A DNA stretch of 64,000 nucleotides from Gemmobacter megaterium (GTDB taxonomy: Bacteria; Pseudomonadota; Alphaproteobacteria; Rhodobacterales; Rhodobacteraceae). Numbering within the stretch: position 1 is the stretch's first letter; every line of letters begins with the position of its first letter. This document shows positions 26,930 through 36,181 of the stretch, piece by piece. The stretch lies in assembly GCF_900156815.1 (NCBI RefSeq), contig NZ_FTOT01000010.1, positions 1 to 64,000 on the forward strand. The letters run 5' to 3'. Both the position numbers and the translations under genes were made by a program. The notes below the pieces were generated by a model. The model did no database searches. It was not told the origin of the DNA and saw only the letters and a program-made list of their open reading frames with translations.

Positions 26930-26943
26930 GCCTTTATTTTGCC
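26930..26943 (-). promoter_or_regulatory. Copy 3 of the VPLPA-gene upstream motif (GGCAAAATAAAGGC)
   Basis: This minus-strand 14-mer matches GGYAARAWWAWGGC and lies exactly 93 bases upstream of the ATG at 26836, the same distance as copy 1. Confidence 0.6.
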
Positions 26944-27089
26944 CCTTTTCTGCCTTGTTTGCAACAAATCCTCCGGGATCGGGCGAATTTGCAACCTGTG
27001 CGGTCGCGCCGGGTTGGGGACCTGGCGGAATGCGCGCTATTCTCGGGTGTTGTTTCCGAAATCGAAACGAGTTTGCCCGGCCGGTCGGC

Positions 27090-27746
27090 TCAGGTGATTC
27101 GCCCCTTCTGGTGCCGCCCGGCCCAAAGCGCACAGAGAACCCCGGCCAGATAGCCGCCCAGATGGGTCTCCCAGGCCAGCAGTCCGCGCAACAGCACAAA
27201 GCTGACCAGGTTGAACAGCGCCAGCCCCAGGGTGATGGCCGCAAAGGGCCAGAGCGCGCCCCAGACCCCCCGGCCCTCGGCCCGGCGGTCCTGGACCAGC
27301 CCCCAGGCCCAGATCCCGGCCAGTCCGAACACCAGCCCCGAGGCGCCGACCATCGGCTGCGGGCTGCGCGACAGCAGGCCAAAGGCCAGCCCGCCCCCCA
27401 GCACGATCAGCAGGCAGGCCAGCAGGAACCCCGCACGGTCCAGCCGCTCGGCCGCCAGCCGCCCCAGCGGCAGGATGCCCAGCAGGTTGCCGATCAGATG
27501 ACCCGGCCCGCTGTGCAGGACGGCATGGGTCAGGAACATCGTCACCGGCTGGACGGCATAGTTCGGGGTCCAGCCATGCAGCAACCCGGCCCAGAAGGCC
27601 CCGTACTGATAGCTCAGCGGCCGCCACAGCACCGTGCCCCAAAGACCCAGATCCGCGCCCAGAACCACCAGTTCGGGCAGCGCCACCGCCACCGCCAGCC
27701 CGGTCACATAGCGCGGGGTCATATCTGCCGGAAACCGCGATGCCAC
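27090..27746 (-). CDS. Rhomboid-family intramembrane serine protease
   Basis: The 218-residue membrane protein has six predicted spans. It carries the rhomboid TM2 pattern HAVLHSGPGHLIGN, the catalytic Ser in VGASGLVFG, and the catalytic His in ETHLGGYLAG near the end. Family members cut transmembrane segments of other proteins inside the bilayer. A GTG at 27746 with AAGGG upstream is preferred; an ATG at 27722 is possible. Its nearness to XrtD and the VPLPA proteins suggests, without proof, that it trims C-terminal membrane tails. It is not clearly a rhombosortase, since no GlyGly-CTERM proteins were seen. Confidence 0.85.
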   Translation of the reverse strand: MASRFPADMTPRYVTGLAVAVALPELVVLGADLGLWGTVLWRPLSYQYGAFWAGLLHGWTPNYAVQPVTMFLTHAVLHSGPGHLIGNLLGILPLGRLAAERLDRAGFLLACLLIVLGGGLAFGLLSRSPQPMVGASGLVFGLAGIWAWGLVQDRRAEGRGVWGALWPFAAITLGLALFNLVSFVLLRGLLAWETHLGGYLAGVLCALWAGRHQKGRIT

Positions 27747-27810
27747 CTGCCTGCCCTTTCTGGCCGCTCCGCAACAGCACGGCCCGGCGCCGGGCAGAAT
27801 ACACAAGCCT

Positions 27811-27848
27811 GCCGCCCGCGCCATGCCTGCAAGGGGGGGGCGGGCGGC
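27811..27848. terminator. Large GC stem-loop between the coiled-coil and rhomboid genes
   Basis: GCCGCCCGC (27811-27819) and GCGGGCGGC (27840-27848) pair over a 20-base loop in the 204-bp gap. No T run follows; it may slow or end transcription from the coiled-coil gene. The rest of the gap holds nothing that I recognise. Confidence 0.4.
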
Positions 27849-27950
27849 AAGGCCCGTGGCCGGGGCGCTGCGGTCACGCCAGGCCCCGGCCGGGCGTTCT
27901 GGCCGGGAGCCTTGGTCGCCTTGCGCCCGTGCCAGACGGTCCCGCCAGTC

Positions 27951-29513
27951 TCAGCCGCTGTGATCCTCGGCGGGCGGGCCGTGTGCCCCGGTGTCGTGCA
28001 ACAGCAGATCCCGGATTAGTGCGACCTGGCCTTCGGCCCGCCGCAGCGCATCGTTGGCCAGGGCATTGCGGTGTTCCAGCATACGGATCCGCTCTTGCAG
28101 CCGGTCTTGTCCCTCTGGGGCGGCAGGTGGGGCGGGCCTGTCCTGGTCCGTAGCCAGATCGGTGGCGTGGCGCGCAAGTTCCGTCTGCAACCGGGCGATC
28201 TGCCGGGCCTGTTCGGCGGCTTCGGCCTGCGCGGCCGCGTGTTCGCGCAGCCGCGGTTCGGGATCGGGGGCCGGAGGAGGGCTGGCCAGCAGGGTATCGA
28301 TCTCCTCTTGCTGACCCTTTACCTGAGCGTCAAGCAAGGCGGTTTCGGACACAAGTAGGGTGATCCGGCCCTGCATGGCCAGAACCTGTCCGGCCAGTTC
28401 CTCGTTCTGCGTCCGGCTGGCGGCCAGATCCTGCCGTGTCTGGGCCAGTGTGGCCTCCAGCATGTCACAGCGGGCAGCACGGGGCTCGAGGCTGGCAAGG
28501 CTGTGGGCCATGGTCTTGGCGGCGGCTTCGGCCGCAACCAGCGCGGTGCGGGCCTCGGTTGCCTCGTGCCGGGCGGTGGCGGCTTCTTGCGACAGACGGG
28601 CGATTTCGTCTTGCAGGGCCACGATCTGGCTGGCCAAGCCAGAGGCCTCGGCTTGGGCGCGGTCGCGGTCCTTCCACATCTTGTGGCGAGTGTCCCTGGC
28701 CTCGGTCAGATCCTGCTCGATCTTGGCCAGGGCTGCCGCGGCCTGTGCCTGGGCGCGGGCAAGGGATGCGGCCATCTCGGTTCTTTCAGCCTGTGCCGTG
28801 TCGCGCTCTTGCCGGATCTGTGCCAGTTCGGCCTCGCACCGGGTCAACTGTCCGGTCAGATCCTGCAAGGCCTGGGCCTGCTGGTCTATTCCGAATGAAA
28901 GTTCGGGAAAATCGGGATCCGCCTCTTCACGCGCCTCGAGCCGGAACCCCAGGTCTTCAAGCCGCGCCGTCAGGGTGGCAGCATCTGCGGCGCCTTCGAA
29001 AAAGGTTTCGACCCCGCAGCGCAGCAGCACCCTGTCTGCCTGTGCCAGAAGCCCGGCATCTCCGAGCATTGTCAGAATTGCGGCCTCCGAGCCTGGGGCG
29101 TCGATCCAGAGCGTCACCGGGCCGGGCAGATTGGCCAGCGCCCCGGCCAGGGTGGCGGCCGTTTCCAGCCGCGCGTCATGGCGCGCGCGGCACCGTAATC
29201 CGGGGAACAAGGCGCGCAGGGCGGTGGTGGGGGGATGCAGGCTGGTCAGCCCGTTGGCCGACCAGACGGTGATTTCGGCCGTGCCGGACCGGGGACCAGG
29301 CAGACAGGCCAGGCGGATGGTGGTCTCTGTCCCGGACAGGCCCTCGTCCCCAGGCGCGGACGGATCGATCAGCGGATCCAGGATCACCACATGCGCAGGA
29401 CGTGTGCGCAGCGCAGCAACCCTTGCCGCATGAACCTCGGGCGAGGCCATGCCGATCACCACCAGCGCACCAGATGCGGAGCCGTGGGCAGGGGGCAAGT
29501 CCTGTGCAATCAT
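27951..29513 (-). CDS. Long coiled-coil protein with a degenerate FkbM-like N-terminal region
   Basis: This 520-residue protein has two parts. Residues 1-200 form an alpha/beta region with VVILDPLIDPS and GPVTLWIDAPGSEAAILTML, which resembles the DxxG-E part of FkbM-type methyltransferases, but the glycine-rich SAM loop is not visible. From about 205 to 500 it is a near-continuous coiled coil rich in Ala, Glu, Gln and Arg (for example LTRCEAELAQIRQERDTAQ). No signal peptide. AGGAAGG precedes the ATG at 29513. It may be a cytoplasmic scaffold or a tether for glycan-modifying enzymes; I do not recognise a named family. Confidence 0.75.
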   Translation of the reverse strand: MIAQDLPPAHGSASGALVVIGMASPEVHAARVAALRTRPAHVVILDPLIDPSAPGDEGLSGTETTIRLACLPGPRSGTAEITVWSANGLTSLHPPTTALRALFPGLRCRARHDARLETAATLAGALANLPGPVTLWIDAPGSEAAILTMLGDAGLLAQADRVLLRCGVETFFEGAADAATLTARLEDLGFRLEAREEADPDFPELSFGIDQQAQALQDLTGQLTRCEAELAQIRQERDTAQAERTEMAASLARAQAQAAAALAKIEQDLTEARDTRHKMWKDRDRAQAEASGLASQIVALQDEIARLSQEAATARHEATEARTALVAAEAAAKTMAHSLASLEPRAARCDMLEATLAQTRQDLAASRTQNEELAGQVLAMQGRITLLVSETALLDAQVKGQQEEIDTLLASPPPAPDPEPRLREHAAAQAEAAEQARQIARLQTELARHATDLATDQDRPAPPAAPEGQDRLQERIRMLEHRNALANDALRRAEGQVALIRDLLLHDTGAHGPPAEDHSG

Positions 29514-29733
29514 GGTGGCCTTCCTGTCATCGTCATGGACCGGCGGGCCGGCCCCTTTCCCCGCCAGACCCGCAAGGACGGGCGGAGCCCCCTGGCAGAG
29601 CCTTAGCAGAGGCGCCCTCTTTGGCGCAACGGGGCCGGTCGGCAGTCCCGGCCCCGGTGCGCTGCCCGCCTGATGCCAAACGGCCCTGCCAGGGCGCCCG
29701 ATGGACCCCCGGCCGGACAGACAAGGACCGTTG
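29514..29733. other. 220-bp gap without a recognised gene
   Basis: The gap lies between the ABC ATPase stop and the coiled-coil start. It is GC-rich with only small inverted repeats such as GGGCCGGCCC around 29548-29557. The coiled-coil gene promoter probably lies here. Confidence 0.4.
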
Positions 29734-31572
29734 CTAGGCGTCCTGCATCACCCAGTGATCCTCGCCGGCCTCGCGGTAGCTGCGCCGGGCGGGGATATGG
29801 TCGGCCGGGCGGATCGGGCTGGGGATCTCGTCATTCGACAGGGTCCGGCGCATCCGGCGGCGCGACGGGTCGGGCAACAGCACCGCCGACAGCAGCTTGC
29901 GCGTATAGGGGTGCTGCGGGTTGCCGAAGATGCGCGCGCGCGGGCCGATTTCCACGATCTCGCCCAGATACATCACGGCAACGCGGTGGCTGATGCGTTC
30001 GACCACCGCCATGTCATGGCTGATGAACAGATAGCTCAGCCCAAGCCCCGCCTGCAGTTCCAGCATCAGGTTGACGATCTGCGCCTTGATCGACACGTCC
30101 AGCGCCGAGACGGATTCATCCGCCACGATCAGCTTGGGTTCCATCGCCAGCGCGCGGGCAATGCAGATGCGCTGGCGTTGGCCACCGGAAAATTCGTGGG
30201 GATAGCGTTCGGCCATGCCCGGATCCAGCCCGACGCGCCCCAGCAGCGCCGCCACCCGGCCCGGCAGATCCGCGCGCGACACCAGCCGGTGCACCTGCAG
30301 CGGTTCGGCAATGGCATCACCCACCCTCTGGCGCGGGTCCAGGCTGGCAAAGGGATCCTGAAAGATCATCTGCATCTGGCGCCGCCCGGTTTTCAGCTCG
30401 GCCTTCGACAGATCCGACAGCTTGCGCCCGTCGAACACCACCTCGCCTGCCACCGGCTCCAGCAACCGCAGCACCGACCGCCCCGTCGTCGACTTGCCGC
30501 AGCCGCTTTCGCCGACCAGGGCCAGCGTCTCGCCGGCGCGCAGATCGAAGGACACATCCTCGACCGCATGGACCCGGCCCTGCACCCGGCGCAGAAAACC
30601 GCCGCGGATGTCGAAGCGCGTGGTCAGCCCGCGCACCTGCAACAATGGTGCGCCCTGATCCGGCAGGCGGCTGGCGACAGGAGGGGCGGGCCGTTCGCGC
30701 CCGTCCTCGTCCAGGTCGGGAAAGGGCATCGGCTGGCTGCTGTCGCCCATCGCGCCCAGTTGCGGCACCGCCGACAGCAGGGTGCGGGTATAGGGATGGC
30801 GGGGCCGGGCAAAGATGTCGGTGCAGCGGCCATCCTCGACGATATGGCCATGGCGCATGACCAGCGCACGATCGGCGATTTCCGCCACCACGCCCATGTC
30901 ATGGGTGATGAACAGCACGCCCATCCCCTCTTCTTGCTGCAATTCCTTGATCAGTTGCAGGATCTGCGCCTGAATGGTCACATCCAGCGCCGTTGTCGGC
31001 TCGTCCGCGATCAGCAGTTGCGGCCGGCAGGCCAGCGCCATGGCGATCATCGCGCGTTGCCGCATCCCGCCGGAAAACTGGTGCGGGAATTCGTCCACCC
31101 GCCGCGCCGCCGCCGGGATCCGGACCCGCTCCAGCAGGCGCAGCGCCTGGCGCCGCGCCTCCTGCATCGAGGCGCCATGATGGATCACCAGCGACTCGCC
31201 GATCTGTTCGCCCACGGTCATCGTGGGATTGAGCGAGGTCATCGGCTCCTGAAAGATCATTGCCATCCGCTGGCCGCGGATGCGGGCCATCTGGGGTTCG
31301 GGCAGGCGGGCCAGATCCTGGCCTTCGAACAGGATGCGCCCGGCGGCGATCCGGGCGCCCTGGGCGGGCAGCAACCCCATCACCGACAGCGCCGTGACCG
31401 ATTTGCCCGACCCGGATTCGCCCACCACCGCCACGGTTTCATTGCGGTGGATGGTCATGGACAGATCCTGCACGGCGGCGTTCCAGCGCCTGCCCATCAG
31501 GAATTCGGTCCGCAGGCCCTGCACCTCCAGCACGGGGGCGCTGTGCGGATCGGCGGTTTGCATGGTTATCAT
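29734..31572 (-). CDS. Dipeptide/opine-type ABC transporter, fused double ATP-binding protein
   Basis: The 612-residue protein contains two complete ABC ATPase domains, equivalent to DppD plus DppF in one chain: Walker A GESGSGKS and QFSGGMRQR with ADEPTTALD in the first half, then [18 protein letters not shown] and ADESVSALD in the second. Both end with the HPYTR region typical of oligopeptide transporters. It should power uptake through the two permeases encoded upstream. The ATG at 31572 has AAGGAT seven bases before it; an ATG at 31587 overlaps the permease stop but lacks a ribosome site. Confidence 0.9.
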   Translation of the reverse strand: MITMQTADPHSAPVLEVQGLRTEFLMGRRWNAAVQDLSMTIHRNETVAVVGESGSGKSVTALSVMGLLPAQGARIAAGRILFEGQDLARLPEPQMARIRGQRMAMIFQEPMTSLNPTMTVGEQIGESLVIHHGASMQEARRQALRLLERVRIPAAARRVDEFPHQFSGGMRQRAMIAMALACRPQLLIADEPTTALDVTIQAQILQLIKELQQEEGMGVLFITHDMGVVAEIADRALVMRHGHIVEDGRCTDIFARPRHPYTRTLLSAVPQLGAMGDSSQPMPFPDLDEDGRERPAPPVASRLPDQGAPLLQVRGLTTRFDIRGGFLRRVQGRVHAVEDVSFDLRAGETLALVGESGCGKSTTGRSVLRLLEPVAGEVVFDGRKLSDLSKAELKTGRRQMQMIFQDPFASLDPRQRVGDAIAEPLQVHRLVSRADLPGRVAALLGRVGLDPGMAERYPHEFSGGQRQRICIARALAMEPKLIVADESVSALDVSIKAQIVNLMLELQAGLGLSYLFISHDMAVVERISHRVAVMYLGEIVEIGPRARIFGNPQHPYTRKLLSAVLLPDPSRRRMRRTLSNDEIPSPIRPADHIPARRSYREAGEDHWVMQDA

Positions 31573-31583
31573 GGCCGGATCCT

Positions 31584-32447
31584 TCATTCCACGCGGGTTT
31601 TCGGGTCGATGGCGTCGCGCAGCGCATCGCCCAGGATGTTCAGCGCCAGCACGGTCAGCAGGATCGCCAGGCTGGGAAACACCGCCAGCCACCAGGAATC
31701 GAGGATATTGTCGAACCCTTCGCGGATCATCCCGCCCCAGGTGGCGGTCGGCGGCGGCACCCCCAGCCCGATAAAGCTGAGCGCGGCCTCGGTGCGGATG
31801 GCGCTGGCCATCCACATCGAGCCGACGACCACCACTTCGGAGGCCATGTTGGGCAGGATGTGCCGCCCCATCAGCCGGCTGTCGGAAAACCCCATCGCGC
31901 GGCCCGCCTCGATGAAATCGCGCTGTTTCAGACTGATGGTCGGGGCGCGGGCCACGCGGGCAAAGGGCGCCATCTCGGTGATGGCAATGGCGATGATCAG
32001 GTTCTGGAAACTGGCCCCCAGCATGGCCGCGATCATCAGGCCCAGCAGCAGGGTGGGAAAGGACAGCATCACGTCCAGCACGCTCATCACGATGCGGTCG
32101 AAGGCGCCGCCGATGAACCCCGACAGGATGCCGATGGCCGAGCCGACGATCATGGCGATCAGGATGGCGACAAACCCCACCACCAGCGACACGCGGGCCC
32201 CGTGGATCAGCCGCGACAGCACATCGCGGCCATAGGTGTCGGTGCCCAGCAGGTAGTCGGCCGAAGGCGGTTGCAGCCGGTGCAGGATGTTCTGTTGCAG
32301 CGGGTCATAGGGGGCGATCCACGGCGCGAACACGGCTGCAAAGACAATGATGGCAAACAGCGCAAGACCCAGCCAGGACAGGCGGTTGCGGCGCAGCGCG
32401 GCCCACAGCGCATTGCCGCGGCGGGGGGAATGGGATGCAATCGACAT
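31584..32447 (-). CDS. Dipeptide/opine-type ABC transporter permease (DppC-like)
   Basis: This 287-residue membrane protein has the N-terminal LSWLGLALFAIIVFAAVFAPWIAPYDP helix, GTDTYGRDVLSRLIHGARVSL, and the EAA-loop region EAGRAMGFSDSRLMGRHILPN of OppC/DppC permeases. It pairs with the DppB-like permease whose stop overlaps its start (TGATG). The partner ATPase follows. Confidence 0.9.
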   Translation of the reverse strand: MSIASHSPRRGNALWAALRRNRLSWLGLALFAIIVFAAVFAPWIAPYDPLQQNILHRLQPPSADYLLGTDTYGRDVLSRLIHGARVSLVVGFVAILIAMIVGSAIGILSGFIGGAFDRIVMSVLDVMLSFPTLLLGLMIAAMLGASFQNLIIAIAITEMAPFARVARAPTISLKQRDFIEAGRAMGFSDSRLMGRHILPNMASEVVVVGSMWMASAIRTEAALSFIGLGVPPPTATWGGMIREGFDNILDSWWLAVFPSLAILLTVLALNILGDALRDAIDPKTRVE

Positions 32448-33385
32448 CAGTTGTATTTCACCCTCGGATCGACCAGCCCGTAGGCAATGTCTGTCAATGT
32501 GTTCACCAGCACCACGAACGTGGCGAAGATCACCATGAGCCCCTGCAACAGGGTATAGTCCCGCGCGTTCAGCGCCCCCAGGATCAGCTTGCCCAGACCG
32601 GGGCGCGAGAACACCATCTCGGTCAGGACCGAATTGCCGATCAGCGTCCCGAAATACAGGCCCACCACCGTGATGACCGGGATCAGCGCATTGCGCAGCG
32701 CATGGCGGCGGATCAGGCGCCCAGGGCCGACGCCCTTGGCCCGTGCGGTGCGGATGTAATCCTCGTTCAGCACGTTCAGCATCGAGGCGCGGGTGACGCG
32801 GGTGATATAGGCCGTCATGATCAGCCCCAGGTTCAGCGCCGGCAGCGCCAGCGCCCGCAGATGCGCCTCGAGCCCGGCGCCCCCGCTGCCCATCACCGGA
32901 AACCAGCGCAGATGCACCGCAAAGGCCAGCAGCATCAGAATGCCCGAAACAAAGGCCGGAAACGACAGCCCGATCAGCGACACGAGCCGGCTGACATAAT
33001 CGGGCCAGAGGTTGCGATAGATCGCCGCCGTGGTGCCCAGCGGCACCCCGAACACCGCCCCGATCACCAGCGCGGCCACGGTCAGCTCGATCGTGTAGGG
33101 CAGCACGACGGCCACCTCTTGCAAGACCGTGCGGCCCGTCGACATCGACCGGCCGAAATCACCCTGAAGGGTGCGCAGCACGAAATCGAAGAACTGCACA
33201 TGGATCGGCTGGTCCAGTCCCAGCTGCGCGCGCAGCCGTTGCAGGGCGTCCTCGCTGGCCTGATCGCCCAGGATGGTGATGGCCGGATCCCCCGGCACCA
33301 GCCGCACCAGCACAAAGATCACGACCAGCATCAGGAACAGGGTCGGGATCGCCAGCAGCAACCGGCGGAAAACATATTGGATCAT
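32447..33385 (-). CDS. Dipeptide/opine-type ABC transporter permease (DppB-like)
   Basis: The 312-residue membrane protein begins with YVFRRLLLAIPTLFLMLVVIFVLVRLVPGDP, the DppB/OppB signature, and has the RTARAKGVGPGRLIRRHALRN cytoplasmic loop that contacts the ATPase. It forms the transporter channel with the DppC-like protein. The start overlaps the stop of the upstream oxidase gene (ATGA), so oxidation and transport genes are translationally coupled. Confidence 0.9.
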   Translation of the reverse strand: MIQYVFRRLLLAIPTLFLMLVVIFVLVRLVPGDPAITILGDQASEDALQRLRAQLGLDQPIHVQFFDFVLRTLQGDFGRSMSTGRTVLQEVAVVLPYTIELTVAALVIGAVFGVPLGTTAAIYRNLWPDYVSRLVSLIGLSFPAFVSGILMLLAFAVHLRWFPVMGSGGAGLEAHLRALALPALNLGLIMTAYITRVTRASMLNVLNEDYIRTARAKGVGPGRLIRRHALRNALIPVITVVGLYFGTLIGNSVLTEMVFSRPGLGKLILGALNARDYTLLQGLMVIFATFVVLVNTLTDIAYGLVDPRVKYN

Positions 33386-34506
33386 GCGGCAACATCCCTG
33401 CTGTTGAAACGCGCGGCGGAAAACGGTGTCAGCGTGGCGGGCACCCGGCCGGTGCCGACCATCTCCGCCACGGCGGCCCCGGCGGCAGGGACCAGTTGAA
33501 ACCCGTGGCCGGAAAAGCCGAACACATGGTACATCCCTTCGGCCAGGGTCGAGGGGCCGATGACCGGCAGAAGATCGGCCGTCTTGCCTTCGAGCCCCGA
33601 CCAGCAGCGGGTGATCCGCGCCCCGCCAACCGCCGGCATCAATTCGCAGGCCGCGGCGGCCCCGGCGGCCAGCGCGCGGAAATCCAGCAGCGTTTCCTCG
33701 CGGTCCAGGTCATAGCGGCCCTGGATGCCCCCGCCCAGCACCAGCGTGCCTTGCGACGATTGCTTGAACGACAGCGACCGCCCGACGATGGACACCACGG
33801 GGCGGATCACCGCCTCGATCCGTTCGGTGACCATCATCATCGAGGCCTTGGCCGACAGCGGGATCGTCTCGCCCACCAGATCCGCGACCCGCGCCCCCCA
33901 GGCGCCGGCGGCATTGATGATGGTGGCGGCGCGCACCGTGCCGGCCCCGGTCTCGGCCCGCCAGTGCCCGCCCTCGCGCGTCAGGGACTGCACCCCGGCA
34001 CCTTCGCGCAGATGCACCCCGGCGGCCTCGGCTGCGGCACGAAACGCGATCAGTGTGCGATGGGGGTCGGCGGCGCCGTCGCGGGGCGCATGACAGGCCC
34101 CGATGAAGCGCGGGTTGATGCCGGGGACCAGCGCGCGCAACTGCTGCTGGTCGATCAGCGTCTCGGTATCATGGCCCGCGGCCTGCAACGCGGCCAGCCG
34201 GGCCCGTTCCCGCGCTGCCTGGGCATCGGTGGAAAACACCCGCAACTGCCCATGCGCGGCAAAGCCGCAGTCGTCGCCGACCAGCGCGGCAATCTCGTGC
34301 CACATCTGCATGGCGATCACCGACAGCGGCAGTTCCAGCGGGTTGCGCCCCAGCGTGCGCACGCCCGCCGCCGAGGCGCCCGACGCATGGCGCCCGACAA
34401 AGCGGCGTTCCAGCACCTGCACCCGGGCCCCGGCCCGCGCCAGATGCAGCGCGGCCGACAGCCCGTGCAGCCCCCCCCCGACGATCAGGACATCCGGGTG
34501 CGTCAT
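33382..34506 (-). CDS. FAD-dependent oxidase, DAO/sarcosine-oxidase-beta type (opine-oxidase B-like)
   Basis: This 374-residue protein starts with the dinucleotide-binding fold DVLIVGGGLHGLSAALHLA and closes with FGFSGHGFQLVPAAG, typical of DadA/SoxB/HcnC/OoxB flavoproteins. It likely forms a complex with the NAD(P)/FAD subunit and the 2Fe-2S protein encoded immediately upstream, oxidising the C-N bond of an opine, D-amino acid or similar compound. The ATG at 34506 overlaps the upstream stop; the frame is open further upstream but runs through the neighbouring gene. A second DAO-like gene lies at 36162-37301. Confidence 0.83.
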   Translation of the reverse strand: MTHPDVLIVGGGLHGLSAALHLARAGARVQVLERRFVGRHASGASAAGVRTLGRNPLELPLSVIAMQMWHEIAALVGDDCGFAAHGQLRVFSTDAQAARERARLAALQAAGHDTETLIDQQQLRALVPGINPRFIGACHAPRDGAADPHRTLIAFRAAAEAAGVHLREGAGVQSLTREGGHWRAETGAGTVRAATIINAAGAWGARVADLVGETIPLSAKASMMMVTERIEAVIRPVVSIVGRSLSFKQSSQGTLVLGGGIQGRYDLDREETLLDFRALAAGAAAACELMPAVGGARITRCWSGLEGKTADLLPVIGPSTLAEGMYHVFGFSGHGFQLVPAAGAAVAEMVGTGRVPATLTPFSAARFNSRDVAA

Positions 34507-35888
34507 GGCGCCTCGCGCCCCTCTTCCAATGCGGCCAGTTCGCGCAGCGTAACAGGCCGCAGCGGCGGGCGGATGCGGAAAAACCCGGTTTCGGCAGGGG
34601 TCTGGCCATAGGTTTCGGCCAGCAGGCGGTTGACCGTATAGCCGCATTGCCGCCCCTGGCATGGCCCCATGCCACAGCGGGTCACCGCCTTGACCTGGTT
34701 CGGCCCGCCCCGGTGGATCCGGGCCGCGGCACGGATCTCGCCTGCCGTCAGTTCCTCGCAGCGGCAGACGATGGTGTCATCGGCAATCGGGGTGTCGGGC
34801 GGCGGATAGACCGCGTCCAGAAATCCGCGCGCTGCGGTGGCGGCGCGCAATTCGGCACGGGTGGCAGCGATGGCATCGGCGGTGGCCGGACGGCCCAGCC
34901 GGGCCGCAATGCCCTGGGCTGCCAGCCGCCCGCGTGCAACGGCGGCCCGCGCCCCGGCGATCCCGGCCCCATCCCCCGCGACGAACAGCCCGTCGATGCC
35001 CGTCATGCCCCAATCGTCCAGCACCGGGCGCAGCGCGCCCTGGCCCGCGTCCCAGACATGCGGCGCCTCGACCGACAAGGTGGCATGGACCGAGGGCACG
35101 ACACCTTCGTGCACCAACAGCAGATCCGCCGCGACGCGGTGGCTGCGGCCATCGGCGGTGCGGTAGCAGATGGCCTCCAGCCGTGTTTCCCCCTCGGCCG
35201 CCAGATCGCGGATGCCGCGCTGGAGGCGCAGACCGGCCGCGCGCAGGTCGCGCAGCCAGCCCAGCCCCTTGCGCAGATCACCCCAGCCGCGCAGCGCGCC
35301 GCCGATCTGCGGCAAGGCGCGGCGGGCCGCCCCGGCCGGCGTGGTGTCCAGATAGCCCGCGATCTGCCCCCCGGCCGCCAGCAACTGGCGCATGTACAGG
35401 ATGGGCAGCGGCCCCGACCCGGCAATCCAGACCGGACGGTCGGGGATCTGGCCCGATCCCTTCATCAGGATTTGCGCGGCCCCCACCGTCATCACCCCTG
35501 GCAGGGTCCAGCCCGGAAGCGGGGCCGGGCGTTCCTGCGCGCCGGTGGCCAGCACCAGCGCCCTGGGCTCGGCCAGAAAGGCCTGCCCGTCCTGCGACAG
35601 GAACACGCGCAGGCCGCGCTCGATATGCCACATCCGGGTGCCGGGGCGGTATTCGGCACCGCTGGCACGGAACCGCGCCACCATATCGGCCCCGGCGGCA
35701 TAATCCGGCCCCAGCGCGCGGCGCAGCACATCGGGGCGCTGGCGTTCGACATCGCGCCAGATCTGCCCGCCCGGACGGGGCTGTTCATCGACGACCAGCG
35801 GCATCAGCCCCAGCCGGCGCAACTCGATGGCCGCCGCCATGCCCGCAGGCCCGGCCCCGACGATCAGGATATCATGGCCACTGTTCAT
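34503..35888 (-). CDS. NAD(P)/FAD oxidoreductase with BFD-type [2Fe-2S] domain (opine-oxidase A/HcnB-like)
   Basis: The 461-residue protein has an N-terminal DILIVGAGPAGMAAAIEL FAD site, an internal second Rossmann motif (VWIAGSGPLPI), GLFVAGDGAGIAGA, and a C-terminal cysteine cluster CRCEELTAGE with CGMGPCQGRQCG, which is the BFD-like [2Fe-2S] binding site. This layout matches OoxA/NoxA, HcnB and the alpha subunit of D-hydroxyproline dehydrogenase. It would pass electrons from the oxidase subunit. Both flanking junctions are 4-bp overlaps. Confidence 0.86.
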   Translation of the reverse strand: MNSGHDILIVGAGPAGMAAAIELRRLGLMPLVVDEQPRPGGQIWRDVERQRPDVLRRALGPDYAAGADMVARFRASGAEYRPGTRMWHIERGLRVFLSQDGQAFLAEPRALVLATGAQERPAPLPGWTLPGVMTVGAAQILMKGSGQIPDRPVWIAGSGPLPILYMRQLLAAGGQIAGYLDTTPAGAARRALPQIGGALRGWGDLRKGLGWLRDLRAAGLRLQRGIRDLAAEGETRLEAICYRTADGRSHRVAADLLLVHEGVVPSVHATLSVEAPHVWDAGQGALRPVLDDWGMTGIDGLFVAGDGAGIAGARAAVARGRLAAQGIAARLGRPATADAIAATRAELRAATAARGFLDAVYPPPDTPIADDTIVCRCEELTAGEIRAAARIHRGGPNQVKAVTRCGMGPCQGRQCGYTVNRLLAETYGQTPAETGFFRIRPPLRPVTLRELAALEEGREAP

Positions 35889-36181
35889 GCGGTGATCCTC
35901 AGCTTGCCCCTGGGGCGTTCGATCCTCATGCCCGGACGGACCTCGACCAGACAGGTCTGGACAGAGGTTTCCCCGTCCACCGTCGCCAGACAGTCAAAGC
36001 ACACGCCCATCAGGCAATAGGGTGCGCGGGGGGTTTCCTGCACCGGGGTATGCCGGGCGATATGCGGTGGTACCCGCAGCAACAGGGCGGCCACCGTCTC
36101 GCCCTCCTGTGCGGGGGTTTCGACACCGTCGACAAAGACCGGGACAGCCCGGCGCGCGGGATCAGCTAGCGGCTTGAACAT
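35885..36181 (-). CDS. Small (2Fe-2S)-binding protein (HcnA/gamma-subunit type)
   Basis: The 98-residue protein carries the ferredoxin-like motif CLMGVCFDCLATVDG with a further cysteine in SVQTCLVEV, the fourth ligand, and an N-terminal VPVFVDGVETPAQEGETVAALLL beta-grasp stretch. It is the small electron-transfer subunit of the three-part oxidase. It overlaps the downstream subunit by 4 bp and the upstream oxidase by 20 bp. Confidence 0.87.
   Translation of the reverse strand: MFKPLADPARRAVPVFVDGVETPAQEGETVAALLLRVPPHIARHTPVQETPRAPYCLMGVCFDCLATVDGETSVQTCLVEVRPGMRIERPRGKLRITA

Noticed and set aside
27090-27746. Rhombosortase for GlyGly-CTERM proteins
   Set aside because: No GlyGly-CTERM substrates are present; the sequence fits a general rhomboid protease.
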